Notes: generated from the sequence alone by a model not told the origin. DNA of 64,000 nucleotides from CADEDH01 sp047974625 (GCA_047974625.1 JBKECK010000119.1:25292-89291), one strand, 5' to 3'. Shown: positions 15,423-24,883, numbered from the stretch's first letter. Program-made: numbers and translations.

Positions 15423-16454
15423 TCAGACGGTGGCGCAGAACTGGGCGATGCTGCGGGCGGTCTCGTAGCTGACGTCGGGGCAGGCCAGGGAGAAGATCTC
15501 CGTGCCGTGCACCGTGCCCATCACCTGGCGGCACTGGGCGCTCACCCCGGCCCGCATGAGCAGTCGGTAGAACTCGACACCCTCGTCACGCAGCGGGTCG
15601 CACTCGTTCACGCTCACGAACGTGGGAGGGAAGGCGGCGACGTCGGCCTCGGTGGCGAACGACGGCCAGGCTAGCGGGTTCTTGGCTTCGAACGCCTCGA
15701 TGCCGTAGGCCATGCGCCCGTTGTTGTTGTGCAGGTTCAGCAGGATCCCTTCGTTCTCGGTGGACGACGGGTGCTGATCGAGAGGCCACTCCCCCGCGAT
15801 GTACGGGCACAGGGCGTAGAGGCCACGGATGCGACCGGCGTCGCCGTCGAGGCCCAACTGCATGGTGGTGGCGATGGCCAGGTTGCCTCCGCCCGACTCA
15901 CCGGCCACGACGACGTGCCCGGGGTCGATCCCCAGTTCGGCGGCGTGGTCGGTGACGTAGCGCAGGCCCGACACGCAGTCGTTCAGCCCGGCCGGGAAGG
16001 GCGCCACCTCGGGTGCCGACGACGGATCGACGCAGTTGCGGAAGTCGACCATCGCCACCGCTACCCCCTGGTTGGCGATGATGCGCCCCCACGAGCGGTA
16101 CATGCCGTCGTAGGCCGACAGCGACATCATCCCGCCGCCGTGGATGTAGTAGACGCAGGGCAGCACCTCGTCACCCTTGGGCCGGATGAAGTTCATCTTC
16201 ACCGTGTTGCCGTCGGGTTGGGACACGAACTCGAGGTCGGTGATGTCGAGGTTGGTCGACGGGGCGACCTCCTCGCTGTCGAGCATGGCCAGTGCCGCGG
16301 CGAGCATCTCCTTGGCTTCCACTGCCTCGGGTGACGCGTTGAGGGCGAGCAGTGCTTCGCGGCTTTCGACGTCGGCCGACACGGTGGACGGCATGGCACC
16401 CATCACCGCCTTGATCCGAGGGTCGATGCGGGGGTCCGACATGATCTTGTTCAT
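15423..16454 (-). CDS. Alpha/beta hydrolase of the hormone-sensitive-lipase/acetyl-esterase type, 343 aa
   Basis: YYIHGGGMM (oxyanion-hole HGGG, residue ~114) and VVAGESGGGNLA (nucleophile Ser, ~195) are the HSL-family marks; NECDPLRDEGVEF gives the acid and GTVHGTEIF the histidine. It hydrolyses short acyl esters in the cytosol. ATG 16454 is chosen because the frame upstream is Arg/Pro-rich shadow sequence and TACCGT lies 6 nt before this ATG. The gene ends 13 nt from the convergent TetR stop. A broken acyl-CoA synthetase gene lies upstream on the same strand. Confidence 0.93.
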   Translation of the reverse strand: MNKIMSDPRIDPRIKAVMGAMPSTVSADVESREALLALNASPEAVEAKEMLAAALAMLDSEEVAPSTNLDITDLEFVSQPDGNTVKMNFIRPKGDEVLPCVYYIHGGGMMSLSAYDGMYRSWGRIIANQGVAVAMVDFRNCVDPSSAPEVAPFPAGLNDCVSGLRYVTDHAAELGIDPGHVVVAGESGGGNLAIATTMQLGLDGDAGRIRGLYALCPYIAGEWPLDQHPSSTENEGILLNLHNNNGRMAYGIEAFEAKNPLAWPSFATEADVAAFPPTFVSVNECDPLRDEGVEFYRLLMRAGVSAQCRQVMGTVHGTEIFSLACPDVSYETARSIAQFCATV

Positions 16455-16460
16455 GTTCGG

Positions 16461-16466
16461 ACGGTA
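16461..16466 (-). promoter_or_regulatory. Leaderless-type -10 box for the esterase gene
   Basis: TACCGT on the minus strand is separated by 6 nt from ATG 16454. Confidence 0.5.
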
Positions 16467-16512
16467 GTCGTAACGTGCCCGGCGGCTCCCGTCGCGCCGT
16501 TGGTGACAGGGG

Positions 16513-16865
16513 CTACCCGGTGGCGGCGTGGGCGGCCGCCGCCCGTTCCCGGGCGGTGCGGTGATCGGCCTTGCCGTTGGGCGCACGGGGCACCTCGTCG
16601 ACGAACACCACGTGCCGGGGCGCCTTGTAGCCGGCCATTTCGGTCTTGACCGCGCCGATCACGGTTGCCGCATCGGTGGCGACCACCGAATCGAGCGACA
16701 CCACTGCGGTGACGGCCTGGCCGAACCGGTCGTCGTCGACTCCGACCACCAGGCAGTCGCGCACCCCAGCTACCCGCTTCACCGCTTCCTCGACCTCCTC
16801 GGGGAACACCTTCTCGCCGCCGATGGTGCAGAACACGGCGTCGGTCTTGGTCTCGTCCTTGTACT
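16513..16865 (-). pseudogene. C-terminal remnant of a FadD-type acyl-CoA synthetase, cut by an IS remnant
   Basis: Reads YKDETKTDAVF, then CTIGGEKVFPEEVEEAVKRV, DCLVVGVDDDRFGQAVTAVV and YKAPRHVVFVDEVPRAPNGK: the AMP-binding C-terminal domain with the catalytic-loop Lys in NGK. A stop codon (TAG, 16866-16868) and loss of homology mark the break. The N-terminal ~380 residues are gone. Inside the remnant, the ~35-40 residues expected between the KDETKT and GGEKVFPEE segments are also missing, so there is a second, in-frame deletion. The break point coincides with the start of transposase homology on the other strand. Confidence 0.85.
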
Positions 16866-16868
16866 AGG

Positions 16869-17164
16869 AGACCGATGGTGCGCTCGAGCCCAACGCAGCC
16901 GACTCGCCCCGTTCGTCAAGTGCGCCCGCACCATGCGCCAGCGTCGCGACCTGATCCTCAACGCCGTCGAACACGGCATCAGCAACGGCCGCGTCGAGGG
17001 CCTCAACAACAAGGTCCGCCTCATCGTCAGACGGGCCTACGGCTTCCACAGAGCCGACGCCGCCCTCGCCCTCGTCATGCTCGGCGCCGGACCCATCTCC
17101 ACCTACCCCACGAAAACCCACCCACTCAAACCGCCGCATGACCCACAAGAGGGTCAGAAGAGCC
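16869..17164 (+). mobile_element. 3' end of an ISL3-family insertion sequence (transposase C-terminus)
   Basis: The plus frame reads DRWCARAQRSRLAPFVKCAR, NAVEHGISNGRVEGLNNKVR and VRRAYGFHRADAALALVML. This is the C-terminal DDE part of ISL3 transposases; the last catalytic Glu is in GRVEGLNN. The 5' part of the element is absent. At 17155-17164 CAGAAGAGCC reads GGCTCTTCTG on the other strand, matching the typical ISL3 terminal inverted repeat, so the right end of the IS is probably preserved. It sits exactly between the truncated acyl-CoA synthetase and the low-G+C glycan operon. Confidence 0.8.
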
Positions 17165-17176
17165 CGGAAATCGCAG

Positions 17177-18442
17177 CTAACTCACCATACCCATCTCGGC
17201 AGCACCATCGTCTGAATATCCAGAGGATCGCCGACGATTTGAGGAGTCCTGTCGAATCATTATGAAAATAACAATCGCCGTAAAACTGTACGATACTAGC
17301 GATGCAAAGGCCGCACCAGTAGCCTCGAATTTCTTAAATAAGACTAACAATAGAATATTCAGCGTCACCCCGACGGCTTGTGTACGAGCCTCCCTCCGGG
17401 CCCCCCCGGACCCAGCCAGCAACGCACCACCACCCGACGCCACCATCAACGCCGGAGTGGCCGCCAGCAGCACGACGGTCGGCACGATCGCCGCATGGAA
17501 GTTTTCGCCGAACAAGACCGGGACGATAAACGGACTTAATGCGATACCAGCTAGTCCGATTGCTATACCACTAAGCGCAAGAAAGCGAACAGCCGCATCA
17601 GAAGATGCACCGCCATCGTCGGCCGCACTTCTCGACAGGTAACTCTGAACCGCTTGAGCAGCAACGAACGGAGCTTCGGCCAAGCCAACGGCGACCGCGT
17701 ATATACCTACAACACTGGGAGATGCTATATAGAGCAAGACTAGTTGATCCAGACGCCTGCTCAATAACCGAGCGACCGCGCCCCCATGACCATCCACAAA
17801 TCTCGAGAGATCTGGCCGCATCCTTTCGTCATGACAACAGCGATACCATGTCAAAATTGTCAGAATAGCGGGAATTGCAAGGACTCCAATGGACACAATA
17901 TTGACTGAGTCAATCGTTACAAAGCCAAGCCAGGCGAGCAAACCTAAAAGGACAAATCGGAGGCCCTCTGGGCCTGATCTCAGAGTGGCATTCGCAAGGT
18001 GTTTGTGGCGCAGGGCGACGACTCCGAGCGACCACTCCGTCAGGATTATCGCTGGCACGCAGAGGACGCCGACCATCGTGACCATCAAACCGACACTTAA
18101 AAAGAGTTGTGCTACAGCGAACCAGACAACGCTACCAATCAGACCGAGAATTACCGTCAGAAACAGAAAGCCGCGCTCCTCCCTGACATGTCCCACCGCC
18201 ACTGCCTGTTGAACACCTCCCGCAAGACAAATCCGAATGGTCCAGATCGCCGCCACCACACCGGCGACGGTACCCCGTCCTTCGGGTCCGAGAAAGCGGG
18301 CTACGAGCACACTGCCAAACAAGGAACAAACAGCGCCTAGCGCTCGGGCAGCAAATAGACCGCCGACGACTTTTCGCTTCAATGTTGTCAGACATCCTCG
18401 TCGAGGCGAGTTACCCGAATCAACGCGTACCAGGCAGCCCAC
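17177..18442 (-). CDS. Wzx-like polysaccharide/lipid-linked oligosaccharide flippase
   Basis: About 420 residues with ~12 hydrophobic helices. The N-terminal VLVARFLGPEGRGTVAGVVA is the conserved helix pair of polysaccharide-biosynthesis exporters of the MOP superfamily. It should flip a lipid-linked repeat unit across the membrane. It is the last gene of the leftward low-G+C operon. The start is uncertain: ATG 18442 overlaps the methyltransferase by 55 nt, while a TTG near 18382 would lie just after its stop. A polar, Asp/Ser-rich C-terminal tail follows the last helix. Confidence 0.8.
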   Translation of the reverse strand: MGCLVRVDSGNSPRRGCLTTLKRKVVGGLFAARALGAVCSLFGSVLVARFLGPEGRGTVAGVVAAIWTIRICLAGGVQQAVAVGHVREERGFLFLTVILGLIGSVVWFAVAQLFLSVGLMVTMVGVLCVPAIILTEWSLGVVALRHKHLANATLRSGPEGLRFVLLGLLAWLGFVTIDSVNIVSIGVLAIPAILTILTWYRCCHDERMRPDLSRFVDGHGGAVARLLSRRLDQLVLLYIASPSVVGIYAVAVGLAEAPFVAAQAVQSYLSRSAADDGGASSDAAVRFLALSGIAIGLAGIALSPFIVPVLFGENFHAAIVPTVVLLAATPALMVASGGGALLAGSGGARREARTQAVGVTLNILLLVLFKKFEATGAAFASLVSYSFTAIVIFIMIRQDSSNRRRSSGYSDDGAAEMGMVS

Positions 18443-19146
18443 TTCATAATTGGAATATGGTGAAGTAGTCTAAGTTCAAAGGAACAAAGCCGGTGAGCGA
18501 CACTTCCGTCGCCAAATTTCAATAATCCAAGTGCCGCCGAGATCAGGCCGTATTGATGGACAGAGATACTCAGCCCATCTTGGAAAAAGTCGGCTCGGCG
18601 AAGCGGACGTTCGTCGGCAGATCGGAACTCTGGTGTCCGAGATCGGTATAGATTAAGAATTGGATTGTGTCCCAATGGTTCGAGAAATATTGCCGCTCCT
18701 CCAGGAGCAAGAAGACGCCTAATTTCAGCCATCGCCAGGTCAACATCAAGATGATGTACGACTCCAGTCCCAATAATAATATCAAATGATTCCGGATCAA
18801 AAGTCGTCGCTGTTGCATCCATGACTTGAAAATCCCATCGCGGATCATCGACATTACTTCGAGCTCGCTCGACCGCAATTGGTGATATGTCAATAGCGAT
18901 ACCCGACCTAGCGTTCGCGCATATGTCGATCATTTTCGCGCCCTTTCCGCAACCCATTTCGAGCACCCGTTTCTCGGCGCTCAGATCTTGGACAAGCCGT
19001 CTGAACTCATGACGCCCAGCTTCAAGCACGGAATATAGCTGGTCAACCTCGCTTCGCAATTCACTTGAATAACGAACGTCATGAAATAAGCGTTCTCGTT
19101 CGGCTCGTGAGTGCACGATACGCCTCCAATGATGGATCGGATCCAA
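18388..19146 (-). CDS. SAM-dependent class I methyltransferase, 252 aa
   Basis: Motif I is VLEMGCGKGAKMIDIC (~residues 64-79), followed by GIAIDIS (acidic ribose-binding position), the VMDATATTFDPESFDIIIGT segment and HHLDVDLAMAEIRRLLAPGG, as in Methyltransf_11/25 proteins. It probably methylates a sugar or carrier-linked intermediate of the glycan made by this operon (inference from neighbours). The ATG at 19146 overlaps the end of the polymerase gene by 68 nt, which is longer than usual; a later start is possible but would shorten the helical N-terminus. Base composition is far lower in G+C than the genome around it. Confidence 0.85.
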   Translation of the reverse strand: MDPIHHWRRIVHSRAERERLFHDVRYSSELRSEVDQLYSVLEAGRHEFRRLVQDLSAEKRVLEMGCGKGAKMIDICANARSGIAIDISPIAVERARSNVDDPRWDFQVMDATATTFDPESFDIIIGTGVVHHLDVDLAMAEIRRLLAPGGAAIFLEPLGHNPILNLYRSRTPEFRSADERPLRRADFFQDGLSISVHQYGLISAALGLLKFGDGSVAHRLCSFELRLLHHIPIMKWAAWYALIRVTRLDEDV

Positions 19147-20353
19147 CCCTGCATATATTGCGATTAAATTCCACCAGGCCCATACCTATAAGAATGCCTA
19201 CGGATGCGCTATGGAATGGAATTAAACTAAACGAAGAAACAACTAACATGACCAATGTTGCGTGGACAGCCCGTGATATCCACGCGGACTCGTCATAATA
19301 GGAGCGGTTCAACGACTTTAGGCAAACCACGACAAAGATGAGAATCAAACAGGACGTCGTCCAGCCAAGTTGCAGGGCATTAAAGAGATAGCCGCTGTGT
19401 AGGAAGTGTTCTCGGGAGGGGACCAAGCCCGATCCCAGGTCAATATGCGTGTCAAATTCGGCTCCGAAGCCAGATCCAAATGGTGAGTCTATAATCAGGC
19501 CGCCGAGGTCCTGATATTGAGCCGCTCTCGTGCCTAGCGAATCAGCAGTGGAGAAGGATGAGTAGTCAAGCGACGATATAGACTCCGACCCAACTAGATC
19601 GAAAGATATCAATCCGATGACGCCAGCCAGGCCCGCAAGTGCTACACCAATTAGGGGCGTTCTCCGACGGAGGTTAACCTGATACTTCGATAACGAGATT
19701 CCCATAGCTAGGATAAGGGCAAATATCTGGACTCGCTTGAACGTAATCACTCCGACTATAAGAAGAATCAATAACGTCAATCGCGCTCCGCGCTTTTCAC
19801 GGAGACTGATATTTCTATCGAACCTTATCATAGCGATAAGCAACGCCATGTGAGATGCCGGGTACAGCTTGCCGAGCTCCAGTCTCCAGACAGAGCTACC
19901 GCCAACCATTTTTCCACCAAATTCTGAACCATAAACTAACCCATACACTATGAATAGAATGGCAGCGGCTGCCGTGATGAACGCCGCCACAAGAAGACAT
20001 CGCCTCAGGCGCTCGTAGCCGATGGTGGCGACGGTGCGAGCCCCGACAAATGAAGCTAACAGAAACTCCACTAACCAGTGATACATATCGCCCAGCATAT
20101 ACTCTCGAGTATTATGCGCGAAAATACTGATCAACGTTGCGGGAATTGTCAATAACAACAGAAGTTGCAGCAGGTGTTTTTGCAACGATTTGACCGAATA
20201 TTCAGCCGAGTTGTTAGAACTCGTTAACAGCATCGCTAGTAATACGATGGAGATCGCAGTTGCGCGATATTGTGGTTCTAAGGCGGTAGATATTTGGTCG
20301 ACAACTACGATAACTACAAGTAAACAGGCCTGGGTTCGCGGACTGGTTAACAA
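19079..20353 (-). CDS. O-antigen ligase/polymerase-like membrane protein (Wzy/WaaL type), 424 aa
   Basis: About 10-12 transmembrane helices, starting RTQACLLVVIVVV. A large periplasmic-type loop in the second half carries SREHFLHSGYLFNALQLGW, matching the His-containing loop of the O-antigen ligase/polymerase (Wzy_C) family, with the usual Gly-rich run-up SPFGSGFGAEFD. It would join or polymerise glycan units on the outer membrane leaflet side. Overlaps both neighbours (7 nt with the sulfotransferase, 68 nt with the methyltransferase), consistent with one operon. Confidence 0.78.
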   Translation of the reverse strand: MLTSPRTQACLLVVIVVVDQISTALEPQYRATAISIVLLAMLLTSSNNSAEYSVKSLQKHLLQLLLLLTIPATLISIFAHNTREYMLGDMYHWLVEFLLASFVGARTVATIGYERLRRCLLVAAFITAAAAILFIVYGLVYGSEFGGKMVGGSSVWRLELGKLYPASHMALLIAMIRFDRNISLREKRGARLTLLILLIVGVITFKRVQIFALILAMGISLSKYQVNLRRRTPLIGVALAGLAGVIGLISFDLVGSESISSLDYSSFSTADSLGTRAAQYQDLGGLIIDSPFGSGFGAEFDTHIDLGSGLVPSREHFLHSGYLFNALQLGWTTSCLILIFVVVCLKSLNRSYYDESAWISRAVHATLVMLVVSSFSLIPFHSASVGILIGMGLVEFNRNICRVGSDPSLEAYRALTSRTRTLIS

Positions 20354-21216
20354 ATGACCTTTTCTTTCGCAAGACGGGGCTCAACTAACGCGAAGGAACG
20401 GGCGACGACATCCCCGAAACGACCTGTATTTGTGGGATTGAACAGGCGATCAAGTATCTGATCAGAGGCATATGCCTTGGACGCATCTGGTTCTTCTAGA
20501 GCCCGGAGCCGCCATGGTTCGTTCGAGGGTGCTACTGCCTGATTGGCAGTGCCAGCGTTCGGTCTCGCGTCGATCAGCGCTATATCGAGTCGCGCACAGA
20601 GTTTCTTCACCGTCTCATTGGGTTGCGTCACAAGGCAGTTAAAATCTACGAGAGTTTCACCATACTGGACGCGACAATTGGAGATTAGCGACGTCGCTAC
20701 CCAATGAGCTACACTTCGTAGATAGGACTCACCGGAGCCCCATTCGCGCGCTGCGGAAGATCGCGACCTAATCGTGGGTTGAGATGATCTCGTCATGTGC
20801 ACGATAGATGGTCTCGTGTGAGCGCTCGCTATAAGTGCGCTTCTCGTCGAGTGTGCCGGAGTCTTCTCGATCCATCCAGGTGCTTGGTTGAAAACTGTGA
20901 GTCGATCGTAAAGTGCCACTACAGTGTCAACTATTTCAAAGGTTGACTGCATCTCCGATATTCGAATTGCAACTTCTTCAAACTCGTTAGCATCGTAGAC
21001 AATATTCACATCGTCGAGTTGATGTCTGTATTGAAGTATGGCCGCGATCAGACTATCTATATCCACAACGAAATTCCGAACATTGCGGTTGAAACCCTTA
21101 GTGAATAGATGGCTCTCTGGGAGGGCCAGATACCCAGTTGCTTCAGCAAGTAGTCTCTGCAGTAGAGATGTCCCAGATCTGGTCGGCCCGACAATAAAAA
21201 CACGCCCTAATGTCAC
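20347..21216 (-). CDS. Sulfotransferase-family protein, 289 aa
   Basis: The N-terminus VFIVGPTRSGTSLLQRLLAE is the 5'-phosphosulfate-binding loop of PAPS-dependent sulfotransferases. PSIVHMTRSSQPTIRS is in the place of the 3'-phosphate-binding motif (Arg and Ser). It should transfer sulfate from PAPS to a sugar or lipid hydroxyl, so the glycan of this locus may be sulfated (inference). The start at 21216 overlaps the glycosyltransferase stop by 4 nt and its end overlaps the polymerase start by 7 nt. The C-terminal RFGDVVARSFA is typical of the family. Confidence 0.85.
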   Translation of the reverse strand: MTLGRVFIVGPTRSGTSLLQRLLAEATGYLALPESHLFTKGFNRNVRNFVVDIDSLIAAILQYRHQLDDVNIVYDANEFEEVAIRISEMQSTFEIVDTVVALYDRLTVFNQAPGWIEKTPAHSTRSALIASAHTRPSIVHMTRSSQPTIRSRSSAAREWGSGESYLRSVAHWVATSLISNCRVQYGETLVDFNCLVTQPNETVKKLCARLDIALIDARPNAGTANQAVAPSNEPWRLRALEEPDASKAYASDQILDRLFNPTNTGRFGDVVARSFALVEPRLAKEKVIC

Positions 21217-22514
21217 GAAATTGCCTCCAATATAAGGTCCGATAGACGGCTGCGGACTGCCTCTTCTCCATAGATATCGGACGTGGTTTTCGAAGATTGG
21301 GCGGCCAGGATGGCGAGCTCATCGGGATCGGAACTCATAAAGTCGGTCACAGCAGCGACGTACTCTTCCACGCACCGACACTCAACAAGGGAATCGGATT
21401 TTCCGAGTAAACCCGTAGCCGTAGCTATATCTGGATCGGTTAGGACCGTGGATCCTGCCAAAAGCGCTTCAATCAACTTCACTTTGATGCCTCCGGGCTC
21501 AGAACTAGGCATAATAAGGCAGGATGTTTGATTCAAAAACGGTTCCAGATCATCTACATAGCCGTGAAAAACCACATCCTCCCCTTGTCGAGCTGTTTGA
21601 ATAGACGGCAGGCAGGCGCCGACTACTTCAAGTTTTAGCTCCGGATATAGTCGCCTAATATGCGGAAAAATCTCCAGAATTACTCGATCGAGGCTCCGAA
21701 CATTGGGATGATAGGAAAGTGTGCCCAAAAAGACAAGTTTCCGTGCGAGTGAACTCTGTTTTCGTTCATTTTTGCGGCCTTGGTTGGACAGACGGCTTGC
21801 TGTTGGAGTGGCGATGGGCGCCCAGCGAACCTGTGTACGTCTGAACCGTGAACTCCAAGTCCTTGCCTCTTCAGGGCTGCTCAACGTAACCAAGTCGAAG
21901 GAGGATGAAGAAGATATTTCATCCATGTACAACTTGCGAGCCTCGCGATTGTACAAGCGCGGAACAATCGGCCCTTTAATATAGCGTCCGAGCGGCACCC
22001 TATCGCTCGCTGCACCGAAGATCTGGCCGCTAGACAGCTCAGATTCACGCGCGTAACGATCCGACAACACGTCTTCAAGATGAAGGATTTTGGCTTCGCT
22101 ATTTACGCTATTGGCGAGATAGGCGGTGCGTATTGTATCAAAGATTGCTAGATCATATTTTTGACTCGGAAGCCTTCCCCGCGGATTAATCCGGTTGACA
22201 ACCCCATAGGAATAGTTGAGTGATTTCCCAGTAAGAATGCTCGCCCCGAGGCATGCAATATTTGTTGTCATCCATCCACCCGGGCGAGGGTTTGTGAATC
22301 GACAATGATCGGGAGGCGACCAATAGTCGACGTTTCCGATGCGCGGCATTGTTATGGCGATATCGACTCGGTCGAAAATCGTCGACGCAGCGATCACCCA
22401 GCTTCGAATGGCATTGACCCCACCACTACTCGCACCGCGTGGATCTCTTGCACACACGATCAAGCATGAGTCTCTGTTGGTCCGGTCTGAATACGACATC
22501 ATCGGGTTTCCCAT
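21213..22514 (-). CDS. Glycosyltransferase of GT-B fold (GT4-like), 433 aa
   Basis: The C-terminal Rossmann half is clear: LVFLGTLSYHPNVRSLDRVI, LKLEVVGACLPS, VVFHGYVDDLEPFLNQTSCL, then GGIKVKLIEALLAGSTVLTD, the donor-binding E-x7-E-like segment of GT4 enzymes. It adds a sugar to the growing glycan on the cytosolic side. First gene of the leftward operon. ATG 22514 is chosen (GGAG immediately upstream; ATG 22499 with GGGAAA is the alternative, and 22553 lacks a ribosome site). Codon usage is AT-rich relative to the genome, as in the rest of the island. Confidence 0.82.
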   Translation of the reverse strand: MGNPMMSYSDRTNRDSCLIVCARDPRGASSGGVNAIRSWVIAASTIFDRVDIAITMPRIGNVDYWSPPDHCRFTNPRPGGWMTTNIACLGASILTGKSLNYSYGVVNRINPRGRLPSQKYDLAIFDTIRTAYLANSVNSEAKILHLEDVLSDRYARESELSSGQIFGAASDRVPLGRYIKGPIVPRLYNREARKLYMDEISSSSSFDLVTLSSPEEARTWSSRFRRTQVRWAPIATPTASRLSNQGRKNERKQSSLARKLVFLGTLSYHPNVRSLDRVILEIFPHIRRLYPELKLEVVGACLPSIQTARQGEDVVFHGYVDDLEPFLNQTSCLIMPSSEPGGIKVKLIEALLAGSTVLTDPDIATATGLLGKSDSLVECRCVEEYVAAVTDFMSSDPDELAILAAQSSKTTSDIYGEEAVRSRLSDLILEAIS

Positions 22515-23083
22515 GATCTCCAACTGACATGTTGCATGATGGACAAGCAACAAGTTGGGACGCTATGCGGCCACATCGATGGAAGGCTCGCTGTTCGATA
22601 ACAAATGCTACCGGTGAGCGGACTTTCAGCATGCAGGCGAACCTACCAACGCGATCACAGTCGGGTGATCAACGCGACTTACCACCGATGCACTCGAGGA
22701 AAGGGGCTGGATGATGTCACTGGACCTTACTACTGATTTCTTGGTTCACCTCAATTATTTGGCCAATGATGTTGACGCATGCTGTCGTATATACCTGGCG
22801 TTGAAAGAACCGCTCCGAGGCCGGTCACAGACGCCGATCATGGCCGGCCACTCGGCGCCCCGGACCTCGATGGACTCCAAACAGCGACCTACCCACTTAC
22901 ACAGACCTCACACAGACCCGATGTCATTGCCCGCCGCGCACCGGCCCAGGAATGCTCGCGCCTGGCCAGCGGTCCCGCCCCAGCGACTCCCCCGCCCCAG
23001 CCCCCGCCGGGCACCGACGGCCGCAGGCCTCGGTATCGTCAGCGTTCCCCCGGAGTTCTCCTGTCTCCCGAGAGGCGGCGTTC
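22515..23083. other. Gene-free spacer at the right edge of the glycan island
   Basis: Contains no convincing gene. An open frame on the plus strand from 22711 lacks a ribosome site and turns into Pro/Arg-rich shadow coding. Base composition changes from about 50% to about 70% G+C near 22780-22830, which I take as the right boundary of the transferred segment. The leftward operon promoter should lie in 22515-22700, but no clear -10/-35 pair was found. No terminal repeat matching the IS end at 17164 is visible. Confidence 0.5.
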
Positions 23084-24772
23084 ATGGCCAAGCAGTTCAT
23101 CTACACCATGCACAAGCTGGGACGGTTCCACCCTCCGGACCGCCAGGTGCTGGAGAACATCAACCTGTCCTTCTACCCGGGAGCCAAGATCGGGGTGCTG
23201 GGCGGGAACGGGGCCGGCAAGTCGTCCCTCCTGCGCATCATGGCCGGCGTCGACGACGGCTACACCGGTGAGGCCCGCCTCACCCCGGGGTTCACGGTCG
23301 GCCAGCTGGAGCAGGAGCCCCAACTGGATCCCACCAAGGACGTGGTCGGCAACGTGATGGACGGGGCCGGTGACACCGTCCGGCTCCTGGCCGACTACGA
23401 CGCCGTACTGGCCGCCTGGGCCGATCCGGACGCCGACTACGAGAAGTTGGGGGCCCGGCAGGCCGAGCTGGAGGACCGGCTCACCGCGGCCAACGCGTGG
23501 GATCTGCAGCGCAGCATCGACATCGCCATGGACGCCCTACGTCTGCCCCCCAAGAACGACTCTGTCGAACACCTGTCGGGTGGTGAACGACGCCGGGTGG
23601 CCCTGTGCCGCCTGCTGCTCTCCCAACCGGACCTGCTCCTCCTCGACGAGCCGACCAACCATCTCGACGCCGAGTCGGTGGCGTGGCTGGAGCACCACCT
23701 AGCCGAGTATCCGGGCACGGTCGTGGCCATCACCCACGACCGCTACTTCCTCGACAACGTGGCCCGCTGGATCCTGGAGCTCGATCGGGGCAGGGGGATC
23801 CCGTTCGAGGGCAACTACTCCTCCTGGCTGGAGCAGAAGGAGGCCCGCCTGGCCCAGGAGGAACGGGCGCAGGACGCCAAGCGGCGCACCCTGCAGCGGG
23901 AGCTCGACTGGGTCCGCATGGCCCCGAAGGCCCGGCAGGCCAAGGGCCGGGCCCGGCTCACCGCCTACGAGAACCTGCTGGCCGAGGCCGAGCAGTACGA
24001 CCCGTCGTCCGACAAGGTCCAGATCCACATCCCACCCGGCAACCGGCTCGGCGACCAGGTCATCGAGGTCGGGGGCCTGTCCAAGGGGTTCGGGGACCGC
24101 CTCCTGATCGAGGACCTCGATTTCAAGCTGCCGCCCGCCGGGATCGTCGGCGTCATCGGCGGCAACGGGGCCGGCAAGACGACCCTGTTCAACATGCTGA
24201 TCGGGGCCGCCACCGGCGAGGGCGAGCAGCCCGACGGCGGCACGATCACCGTCGGCTCCACGGTGGAACTGGCCTACGTGGATCAGTCCCGCCAGATCCT
24301 CGACCCCGACCACACCGTCTACGAGGCCATCACCGAAGGCCACGACCTGGTGGATGTGGGGGGACGGGAGATTAACGGCCGGGCCTACGTGGCCTCGTTC
24401 AACTTCCGGGGCTCCGACCAGCAGAAGAAGGTGGGGGTCCTCTCCGGCGGGGAACGCAACCGGGTCCACCTGGCCCGGGTCCTGAAGTCGGGCGGCAATG
24501 TGCTCCTGCTCGACGAGCCCACCAACGATCTCGACGTGGACACCCTCCGAGCCTTGGAGGACGCCCTCGAACGGTTCCCCGGCTGTGCCGTGGTCATCAG
24601 CCACGACCGCTGGTTCCTGGACCGGATCGCCACCCACATCCTGGCCTTCGAGGGCAACTCCCAGGTGCGCTGGTTCGAGGGCAACTTCTCCGAGTACGAG
24701 GAGTTCCGCCAGCGGGAGCTCGGCGACGACGCCGGCCCCCACCGGGTGACCTACAAGCCCCTCGTCCGCTGA
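23084..24772 (+). CDS. ettA: ABC-F protein EttA, energy-dependent translational throttle
   Basis: 562 residues, soluble, with two ABC domains and no membrane part. First Walker A GGNGAGKSS at ~40-48, signature LSGGERRRV, Walker B LLLLDEPTNHLD; the P-site tRNA interaction motif helices (KEARLAQEERAQDAKRRTLQ through QAKGRARL) link to the second Walker A GGNGAGKTT, LSGGERNRV and LLLDEPTNDLD. The near-complete match in length and linker marks EttA, which binds the ribosomal E site and gates the first elongation steps by ATP level. ATG 23084 follows GAGAGGCGG; upstream frame is shadow. It stands alone just right of the island. Confidence 0.95.
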   Translation: MAKQFIYTMHKLGRFHPPDRQVLENINLSFYPGAKIGVLGGNGAGKSSLLRIMAGVDDGYTGEARLTPGFTVGQLEQEPQLDPTKDVVGNVMDGAGDTVRLLADYDAVLAAWADPDADYEKLGARQAELEDRLTAANAWDLQRSIDIAMDALRLPPKNDSVEHLSGGERRRVALCRLLLSQPDLLLLDEPTNHLDAESVAWLEHHLAEYPGTVVAITHDRYFLDNVARWILELDRGRGIPFEGNYSSWLEQKEARLAQEERAQDAKRRTLQRELDWVRMAPKARQAKGRARLTAYENLLAEAEQYDPSSDKVQIHIPPGNRLGDQVIEVGGLSKGFGDRLLIEDLDFKLPPAGIVGVIGGNGAGKTTLFNMLIGAATGEGEQPDGGTITVGSTVELAYVDQSRQILDPDHTVYEAITEGHDLVDVGGREINGRAYVASFNFRGSDQQKKVGVLSGGERNRVHLARVLKSGGNVLLLDEPTNDLDVDTLRALEDALERFPGCAVVISHDRWFLDRIATHILAFEGNSQVRWFEGNFSEYEEFRQRELGDDAGPHRVTYKPLVR

Positions 24773-24883
24773 GCGAACCCGTCCCCTGCCGGCCGCCCAC
24801 GTCGGCACCGACCAGCTGTAACCGTCCGCGGGCGTGGCGGCCCGGCGCGCTCATCGGCACCGGTCTGGGGCCGATAGCACCCC

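Noticed and set aside
22711..23271. 186-codon plus frame between the glycan operon and ettA
   Set aside because: No ribosome site, changes composition midway, and its end overlaps ettA in another frame.
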